Shown: positions 32,579 through 64,000 of the stretch, in pieces
Position numbering within the stretch: the first letter of the stretch is position 1
Layout of the letters: every line of letters starts with the position of its first letter
From: Cristatella mucedo
Taxonomy: Eukaryota; Bryozoa; Phylactolaemata; Cristatellidae
DNA length: 64,000 nucleotides
NCBI GenBank assembly: GCA_009760855.2
Contig: WPIO01000136.1
Span: forward strand, 976,001-1,040,000
Reading direction: 5' to 3'
Notes under the pieces: model-generated
Database searches by the model: none
Seen by the model: only the letters and a program-made list of their open reading frames with translations
Told to the model about the DNA's origin: nothing
Translations under genes and position numbers: made by a program

Positions 32579-32860
32579 TTAAGCTCGGCTTGGGATGTGC
32601 AGGCTGCTTATCGTCTCGAACCTCTTCTCGCTGCCGCCGCTCTTCCTTGCCGCCGCAGTCGTCGGTCCTGCAACGAAGGGCCGGCTATCAAGTTTACGAC
32701 TGCTGACCGAGGCTTCTTCCGGTTGGCCTAGTAGTGCTCTCCGGTAGCTATAAAGCTTTGAAAGGCTTCGCAGTAACTCTTCAGAGCCATCGCCCCTAAG
32801 CTTTGAGATTGCCGCAATTTTCGCGCAGCAGATTTCACAATATTGCAGAGCTGCTAGCAT
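32579..32860 (-). CDS. orphan ORF (about 94 aa from first ATG)
   Basis: From the first ATG on minus it reads MLAALQYCEICCAKIAAISK, then SEELLRSLSKLYSYRRALLG, and ends in TAA at 32581-32579, one codon before the ATG of the next ORF. The helical, Leu-rich character is protein-like. No family is recognised. It may be an upstream ORF, a pseudogene or noise in a GC-rich island. Confidence 0.25.
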   Translation of the reverse strand: MLAALQYCEICCAKIAAISKLRGDGSEELLRSLSKLYSYRRALLGQPEEASVSSRKLDSRPFVAGPTTAAARKSGGSEKRFETISSLHIPSRA

Positions 32861-32999
32861 GGTTTCGTGAAGCGTGCGGGCCAGCGGGACCACCGCTGGA
32901 GTAGTTTTGACCGTGTGTACGTCAAATCTCGCAATGCTATGCTTGATGATTCATATCTAACAATGTTATGCTTGCTGACATTGCGCATGTTACAGGAAT

Positions 33000-33100
33000 C
33001 TTTTAGTCTTGCTTTCTGTACAACATCTGTAAAGTTCTTGGAAAGGGATTCAGTTCTCCGAGGACGCTATTTAAATGTATTATTATCATCATTGTTATAT
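33000..33100 (+). mobile_element. LINE-A 3' tail fragment, diverged
   Basis: TAAAGTTCTTGGAAAGGGAT, then CAGTTCTCCGAGGACGC and a (TTA)n-like tail. A mutated version of the LINE-A end. Confidence 0.65.
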
Positions 33101-33289
33101 TCCTCAAGCAGAGGCGTAGTGAGACCTTTCCCTGCCCTGGGACAGAGCTACCAATCTCGCGCCCATCCCCTTGTCAAAAAGTGCTGCAAAATAACCCCAG
33201 CACAGAAGAAAGGCAAAAAACACTTGCTGGCAATCATGTTGGGTCGATAAAGTTGTACTAACTATAGTATAGATACAAGGGAGCTATCG

Positions 33290-34850
33290 CAGCTTTAACT
33301 TAGCTGAATTTTTATGGCCTTAAACAAGGCAAACTGATCTAATACAGTTTGAAAGTCAATACTTTCCAGTGTCTCTTTCTCTATGCATAACAAGGCCAAA
33401 TCAGAGAGTCGATCTGGACTAGTGATGCTCGCAGATAAGGCAGGATTATCATCAGCCTGCTAAAGAAACCTTCGCAACTGGCAACTGATACAGCTATGAT
33501 GAGAAGAGCTTGCAAAGCAACTCAAATTAGGGAGCGTTTCTACTCTATAACTGACAATGAAAGACACGAATTCCAGAGGGGTCTTTGGTACCGAGTTTCG
33601 AGTGTGGCAAGAAGCATTTTAAAGCCACATATTTCATAGAACAGCACCGCTCCATCAACGTCTGAACAATAGAAGCCTCCAAGATCTAAACTCTGCTGGC
33701 GGAGTTTGGTCTGGTCAAGTGTCTTCAAAAGCTTCTCAACTTCCAACAAGAAACGAAATTTGGCATCAAGATCTGTGAGCCGGGAAAACTTAGCTGTAAT
33801 TTCTTGTTGGAAATGTCTATGATGTCTTTCATTATTCTCAAAATCTCCTACTTTGTGAGACTGAGATCTTGAGAGATTTCCAGGCATCATTGTCCTTCAT
33901 AGGATTCTTCGTTCAATTGCAACTCCCCACAATTCACATCTCTTTTTGGCGTCTAGATGTGATTCTTGGCGAAGGTCTTACCCAAGTCTTGACAACGCAA
34001 TCTCAAGAGACCGGAGATCACAAGAGGCGTCTTTGAAGTTCATCTTTGAATCCTGCAGCCTTTTCTGAATGTAGTTGGATTGCATGCGGGCTGGTACCGC
34101 TCCTTTCCTAAACAGCTGTTGGGAGCATCGTCGAGGGGGGCCTGTGCACAGCTGTGGTCAGCTTCTAATGAGGCGTTGACACAGGCCGATAACCCGCTGG
34201 TGAACAGATGGTGGATTCACCGTCGAGGTCGGCCAAGGCACAGCCGGAGGGGAGGAGAGAGAAGACTCGAGTGTGAGAAGGGGGCGAAGGCAGTCGTGCG
34301 TCTTGCTGCTCCGTGCCTTGTGCAATACACCGTTGGCGTTGTTCATCGGCTGGCTCTCTGATGGGCGAACCAAACTACACTGAACACGGCCAGTCTTCAT
34401 GAAGGTGCTGTACCAAAATGGCAACAGAGCCAAAACGTTAAAGTTCAAAATACAATATAAGAGACTGCCAGCTTCACTTCATTTTTGTTCAAGTGTTCCA
34501 CTTGCGTCCGCAGACAGTTGCTCCAAAAGACCTACAATGCTGTTCAGTTCATTATTGATAGCTTACACAGCTTCCGCTCCTGCACTCTACCTTGTCGCAG
34601 AGTCACGTTTGACAACAAAGGCTAAGACTTTCTTCAGTTCATTTAACCTCGGAGTTAATCGTGAAAAGAATAAGTAGGTGCTCTCTATTGTGACAACGGA
34701 ATTTTCACTTACGGCATAAACTCCTGCCACGTTCAAGCTGCGGTTATCACAGTTTATAAACCTCCTATTTCTGGAGAGTAGTCTCTTTCGGACGCCTAAT
34801 AAGTGGCCAGACATGATGGCTGCGTTGTCGTAGCGCAGCAAAGTAAGCCT
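33290..34850 (-). pseudogene. DUF4371/ZMYM1-type hAT transposase relic, second copy
   Basis: Inverted relative of the copy at 14470-15600. The minus strand shows the same blocks: YDNAAIMSGHLLGVRKRLLS, then CDNRSLNVAGVYAVS and ESTYLFFSRLTPR near 34830-34670; a DKLLKTL..ECGG-type middle; and a decayed C-terminal part near 33480-33340. It is interrupted at 34070-34379 by a solo LTR-type element. Frameshifts make it inactive. Confidence 0.75.
34070..34379 (+). mobile_element. solo LTR-type element with 5-bp target duplication
   Basis: 310 bp, starting TGTAGTTGGATTG and ending GCGAACCAAACTACA, flanked by CTGAA on both sides (34065-34069 and 34380-34384). It contains ACACCGTTGGCGTTGTTCAT and CGGCTGGCTCTCTGATGGGC as in the repeats at 28494-30315 and the foldback arms. 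It sits inside the hAT relic. Confidence 0.85.
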
Positions 34851-34909
34851 AGGCTCGTGTGGTCTAGTAGCATAGTGGGTTTACTACCGCGGCGCACTGG
34901 CTCGCCCTT

Positions 34910-34919
34910 GTCACGTGAC
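34910..34919. promoter_or_regulatory. E-box/CLEAR-like palindrome GTCACGTGAC (distal)
   Basis: Perfect 10-bp palindrome of the CACGTG class bound by bHLH-zip factors such as USF or MITF/TFE. About 1.1 kb upstream of the Ig start codon. Confidence 0.4.
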
Positions 34920-35699
34920 GCAACCCGACTGAGGCTGGCCGGATGGGGCGAGAGGACTGGATGCGCAGTTGAAGCGTGTGAACGGCCGTACCGTGCTTGT
35001 CGAGCTGCGAGCGCCAGCCGAATACGCGGTGGTTCAAGCCGCCCAGAGATGTTTCGGTGTCGTCGCGCGTGTGCCGCCAGAGCGTCTAGCTACGGCTTGG
35101 TCCAAGTCTGTAAACATTCTTAACTAGCTCAGTCGGCAACAGTAAGTCCATTAACACAAGGACTTTCTTGAAATCAAGTTTGGTCTTCTCAAATGAAAAA
35201 AAGTTTGAAAAAACTATGCACAATCCACTTTGCTTTTGGCCCGTCCCTTCGTCTCGGCGCCCGGGGCCAGATCCGTTCGTCCCCTGCCCACCCACGTGCT
35301 ACGTCTCCGTACTCGGGCTTGTTTACTGCATACTGTAGGAATGCGATTCGCATGTGGAGCAGTATTCTGTTCAGGGCCAGCTCAAACTTTTGCTCGATGA
35401 GTCCTAGACTGCGAAAGACTCACTTCTACAATGCTTATGCAACGAAATCTACTCCATTGGTTCAGACGGCAGGATATTCTAACCACCCGTCCTTATGTGC
35501 GGCTGCCCGCTTCTCACTAACTTTTCGTGGGTGAGATTAAAGTCTCTGCCAAAAGCCGCTAACACTTTAAAACGCCAAAGAAAACTCTCCAGCGTAACGA
35601 ATACCTACTAGCTTTACTGAGTTACAGATGGGCGTGCATCAAGATTATTATTACTATTAAGAAATAATAAAGCTAGCGAGTTCTGGTGGCACGGGGGTC

Positions 35700-35709
35700 G
35701 TCACGTGAC
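35700..35709. promoter_or_regulatory. E-box/CLEAR-like palindrome GTCACGTGAC (proximal)
   Basis: Second identical copy, about 300 bp upstream of the Ig start codon, followed at once by CCGGATG (ETS-like). Confidence 0.45.
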
Positions 35710-36012
35710 CCGGATGTCGCTTCACTGCCTTGCCTGCCTACGGAGCGGTTGAGGCTTCGCGCGGCGGCGTCATATAATAATGCCAGTCACCCTTGGGTGA
35801 CGCCGAGTGCAAGGCGTCAATTTCGTTATTCCAAAAGCCGACCGATCGTTACGCTAGGGACGGAGGAGAGATTTCGCCGGACTCGGATAGCTGGCGGCGG
35901 CGTCTTGCGGCTCCGGTGATTCACTCGCCGTTCGTTGTCCCGTGTTGATTTAGCGCTCGACTCCAGTGCAACGACGACGTCGCGCAGCACTGCTGGACGG
36001 GCGCCACCTGCG

Positions 36013-58727
<22,715 letters not shown>

Positions 58728-59985
58728 GTAAGTGACGTGTGCACCGCTCTCCAATCGTGGGCTAGTTTGTGTCATTGCTGAGTGAATACGAGCATATGAG
58801 CATGGCTGCTAAAGGTAAAGCTAGTTTTGTTTGGCACCTAGCGAGTCTAGAGTGCAGAGTTATTGCCGATCGTCTATCTACGAAACATGCGTTAGGAACT
58901 GCACGGTTAGATTCTAATGAGCTCTGTCTGCCGTGCCAGTTGGACCAATACTCGCTCGATGCTCAGCCGATGCATGCCGAGCCCAATTCAGTCAGGTGGG
59001 TCATCCAGTTGCCTAGAGGCTAACGCTAGGGGTGCTAGACCTCGAGTTCCCGGGTTCAAGTTTGCTGTGAAGCTTTTTAACGTTAAGGTCAGTTTGCAGC
59101 AACTGTGTAGCTAGCGATCAACAGTGCCTGTCTGAGCTAGCCGATTAAGTACAAGATGTCCTGAAAATTTCTTGTCCAAAATTCCTTCAAAGCCAAAAAT
59201 TGGTTACCGGGCTGCAGGATCGGTGTGTTCAGCTTGCTCCATGCAGCCTTTGAATGAGGCTGTGACAACTGCTTATTCAGTGAGGTCTTAGGTTACGAAC
59301 ACCTCGGTTTTTTCACAATCCTGGCTACGAACACCTTGGTTGGCTGAAAATGACTTCGGTTACCAAAGCGGTGATTGCAGGTTAAGAACCAAACCCGATA
59401 GGTTTGCAACACCCTGATAAGTATTCAGGTGGAATAAATAAAGCCTATGAATGGATCAGCCGTCACGGGTTTGAAAAAAGCACCGAAAGAGAAAAGAAAT
59501 CATAGCAATATATTGAGCTCTAAATTGAGCCTCCTAGGTGCTGGCAAATTACCATTACACCACAATGGTCAGATTTGTGTTTTTTAGGGTAAAACCAACC
59601 TCCGAAATGTGTCAAGAGCATTTTTACCATCGGCAAGTGGTTTTTCTTCCTATTTTTTTTCTATATCCAGGAGCAACATTGCCCTATGAGAAATTGGGAA
59701 CCATGTTACGAACACGACATGTTTCGCACCCACTCTGATAACGAATTAGGTTCGTGACCCGGGACCCCGCTGTACTTACTTACTGATGGAAAGGTACATA
59801 GATGATGCTGCTGACACAGATGCACTTTGTCTAACTTTTAATTTTTATATATGTTTCATGAAGTTTTTTGATATTTTTGGCCCCATACTTGGCTACTATA
59901 CTTGGCTAGCAGCAAGCCTGTGCATCCAGTGTGTTCAGTTGTTGTTGGAACTCTAAATAGTCTCTTGGTCGTGCACGATGCTATC
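58728..59985. other. unassigned stretch after the last Ig exon
   Basis: No Ig exon or repeat family recognised. A tRNA-like CCCGGGTTCAAGTTTG near 59048 could be a SINE head remnant. Confidence 0.4.
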
Positions 59986-59989
59986 TCGT

Positions 59990-61195
59990 AAGCCGAGGTA
60001 CCTCTGAAATACGGGGTAACTTAGGGCTCCGTCCTTGGTCCGGTTCTTTTCACGGTTTATATTCTCCCTCTTGCCGGTGTGATTACCAAGCACAATCTAG
60101 GCTTTCACTTCTATGCGGATGACACTCAGTTGTACCTTTGCTTCGATCCCTCCCAGCCTTCGAGCACCTCAAATTCTCTCAACTCCCTTGCTGCATGTAT
60201 TGATGACATCCACACATGGATGGCAGCACATTTTAGTAAATTGAATGATGAGAAAACTAACTTACTAGTTATGGGCAAACCGAGTGTGATTCAGAAATTG
60301 GAAAGGCTAACCCTTAAAGACTGCCTTGCCAGCAGATCTCTTGTTGAATTTGCACGAAATCTAGGTATCATGTTCCAAAGTGACTTTTTGTTAGATGACC
60401 ACATCAGCTCCACAATCAAGTCTGCCTACTTTCAGATACATAACATTGCTCAAATTCGGGCTTGTTTAGATAAGGGATACCACATCTAAGTTGGTCCATG
60501 CATTCGTGACATCCGTCGTGACTTTGTAACTCACTGCTTGCTGGTTTACAGGCATGTGCAATCAGGCGCTTACAGCTGGTGCAAAACTCGACAACTAGGC
60601 TTGTCTGTTGTGAGTGTTGCAGTTGCCACATCATACCACTTCTCGCCGACCTGCACTGGCAACCAGTCAAGCAACGGATTGACTTGAAGGTTTTGTCGCT
60701 CACTTTTAGGTCCCTTCATTCTTTGGCTCCAGCCTACCTATCAGATCTACCCCCCCCCCATCAGGCCGTACCTTGTACAAACCTCAAATCCATTGGAGAC
60801 CGTGCATTTGGTTCGTATGCTCCCAAAGCCTGGAACTCACTCCCGACTTGCGTCACGACATACCCTGACTTGGCCACATTTTAAAAGAACTTAAAAACGC
60901 ACCTATTTATGACCGCATTTAGTGGGTCCCTGTGATTCGTCCTTTATGTGCTTATGGGACACTGTTTCATGCTGCCACTAACCACACTTGCATGTTGACC
61001 CTGGGCATGTCAACCCTAACCATGTTATTCATGTTGTTTATCAAGCCTGATACCACTCACCGTGCGATCGTGTTTCCTTTGCAGCAAATTTAAAGCGCCT
61101 AGAAAGTGATTAAGTGTTTCCTTTGCAGCAAATTTAAAGCGCCTAGAAAGTGATTGAGTGTCTGAGGGCGCTTTATCAAGTATATTATCATTATT
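59990..61195 (+). mobile_element. LINE-A copy, 5'-truncated
   Basis: Encodes [38 protein letters not shown] and later broken frames. The terminus contains a direct duplication of TTTCCTTTGCAGCAAATTTA, then AAGCGCCTAGAAAGTGATT (61073-61155), followed by GCGCTTTATCAAG and (ATT)n. Confidence 0.9.
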
Positions 61196-61334
61196 ATATG
61201 GAGCCCCATCCTGCCACTCGGTTTAAGTATTTCTGTCTCTCTATTTTTATGTCTATGTCTTGTGATAACAGTCAGAAAGTGTGAAAGTTAGTATGAGGGC
61301 ACCGAGCAAAGTTAGGCTTAAAACGATCTGTGCA

Positions 61335-62880
61335 CTAGCAAATGCCGCATGTAAATAGGTGTGTTTTTAAGTTCTTTTTAAATGTGGTCAGGTCAGGGGA
61401 TGTTCTGATGCAGGTCGGGAGGGAGTTCGAAGCTTTTTGAGCATACGAACTAAATGCATGGTCTCCAAAGGATTTTAGGTTTGTACGAGGTATTTGTAGA
61501 CTGTAGGATTCCGAAAAGCGGGTGGTGCGATGCTTGGCCTGGTGGGGGAGTATATCTGAGAGATAGGCTGGAGCCAAAGAATGAAATGACCAAAAAGTGA
61601 GCGACAAAACCTTGAAGTCAATCCCTTGCTTGACTGGTAGCCAGTGCAGGTCGGCGAGAAGTGGAGTAATGTGGCAACTGCGACGCTCACGACAGACAAG
61701 CCTAGCTGCAGAGTTTTGCACCAGCTGCAATCGCCTAATCGCAGTTAGGCCAGTAAGCAGTGAGTTGCAGAAGTCGAGACGGAATGTCACGAATGCATGG
61801 ACCAACTTGGACGTGGTATCCTTACCTAAACAAGCCCGAATTTTAGCAATGTTATGAAGCTGAAAATAAGCAGATTTGACTGTGGGGCTGATATGGTCGT
61901 CTAACGAGAGGTCGCTTTGGAATATGACACCTAGATCTCGAGCTGATTCAACAGGAGATATGCTGGCAGAGCCAATTTTGAGCATCAGCCTTTCCAATTT
62001 GTGAATCACACTCGGTTTGCCCATAACTAGTAAGTTAGTTTTCTCATCGTTTAGTTTTAGAAATTTTGCTGCCATCCATGATCGGATGTCATCAATACAT
62101 GCAGCAAGTGAGTTAAGAGAATTTGAGGTGCTCGAAGGCTGGGAGGGATCGAAGCAAAGGTACAACTGAGTGTCATCCGCATAGAAGTGAAAGCCTAGAT
62201 TGTGCTTGGCAATCACATCAGCAAGAGGCAGAGTATAAACCGTGAAAAGAACCGGACCTAGCACGGAGCCCTGAGGTACTCCATATTTCAGAGGTACCTC
62301 AGATGATCATTGTCCATTCACGTCAATACTCTGGAGTCTCCCACTGAGATAGGACCTGAACCACTGCAGAGCAGTGCCAGTGATGCCCAGGCGAGATGAG
62401 AGGCGCTCTAGAAGAACTTTGTGATTGATGGTAATTATAGCTGCCGAAAGATCGAGCAATACAAGCAGAGCAATACAAGCAGAGACACTGCATTCCTAAG
62501 TAGGTCGTTGTGTACCCTTAGCAATGCTGACTCTGTGGAGTGATTAGCTCTAAAGCCAGACTTGAACTTACTAGCAATCTGCAAGCAATACAAGCAGAGA
62601 CACTCTGCATTCCTAAGTAAGTCGTTGTGTACCCTAAGCAATGCTGACTCTGTGGAGTGATTAGCTCCAAAGCCAGACTGGAACTTACTAGCAAAGTGTG
62701 AGGTTTCGTTATACGAGTTCAGCTGGTCTGCCACGACCCGTTTCAGTGTCTTTGATAGGAATGGTAGAAGGGAGACTGGGCGGTAGTTGCTTAAGTTCTC
62801 TTGGTCTAGTGTCGCTTTCTTGAGAAGTGGCCTGACTACAGCTTTTTTGAAAGGTGCTGGGACATGACCTGAAGCTTATG
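61335..62880 (-). mobile_element. LINE-A copy lacking its 3' UTR
   Basis: Minus ORF 61335-62264 (309 codons) with [31 protein letters not shown] and [19 protein letters not shown]. The 3' UTR and tail are missing below 61350. The upstream part contains a ~120-bp tandem duplication (about 62455-62700). Confidence 0.9.
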
Positions 62881-63963
<1,083 letters not shown>

Positions 63964-64000
63964 CTGGGAGCTTCAGATTAGCGTGCCATATTCACTCAGC

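Larger units (their letters stand above)
34860..36012. promoter_or_regulatory. GC-rich 5' flank of the Ig gene
   Basis: About 1.1 kb before the signal-peptide exon. It is rich in CpG compared with surrounding DNA. It contains two perfect GTCACGTGAC palindromes (34910-34919 and 35700-35709). No TATA box stands out. The transcription start cannot be fixed. Confidence 0.4.

Overview
This window is animal nuclear DNA, most likely from an invertebrate. It holds pieces of two spliced host genes with consensus GT..AG introns. One is the proteasome lid gene PSMD12. The other is a multi-domain immunoglobulin-superfamily gene. Around and inside them are decayed CR1/L2-like LINEs, tRNA-derived SINEs, two hAT lineages, an LTR-type family and long simple repeats. 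There are no operons, ribosome binding sites or bacterial genes. The species cannot be named from what I can see.

Layout. 1-7650 (minus strand): the first six exons of PSMD12, all separated by phase 0 introns; the gene runs off the left edge and its introns carry SINE and LINE pieces. 8780-11025: a complete 2.25 kb foldback-type element. It has ~385 bp inverted arms, a 1 kb array of an 18-bp minisatellite that is open in all six frames, and a perfect 5-bp target duplication. 11026-21541: mostly LINE, SINE and DUF4371/ZMYM1-like hAT debris. 21542-24976: a hAT transposon with a BED finger and recognisable ends. 24977-28490: mostly unassigned sequence with two orphan exon-like minus-strand reading frames. 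28494-30315: a short LTR-type element with direct terminal repeats, a gag-like ORF and its own 18- to 21-bp repeats. 30800-34850: SINEs, GC-rich sequence with two orphan ORFs, and a second DUF4371-type hAT copy split by a solo LTR-like element. 36013-58727 (plus strand): the Ig gene, consisting of a signal-peptide exon, a 7.9 kb first intron (with an uninterrupted CAG tract), and exons for four Ig domains. Its introns hold nested LINEs. 58728-64000: more LINE copies and simple repeats; no further Ig exon was recognised.

The Ig gene model rests on phase agreement. Every between-domain junction is phase 1, and the two introns that split a domain are phase 2. Domains 1 and 2 have Phe where the B-strand Cys normally sits.

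The most unusual item is the foldback element. Its arms belong to the same family as the LTR-like repeats at 28494-30315 and 34070-34379. Its minisatellite resembles the repeats inside the 28494-30315 element. This suggests a lineage that moves as inverted terminal units around an amplified core. A second clear relationship is a tRNA-headed SINE family that shares its 3' tail with the dominant LINE family.
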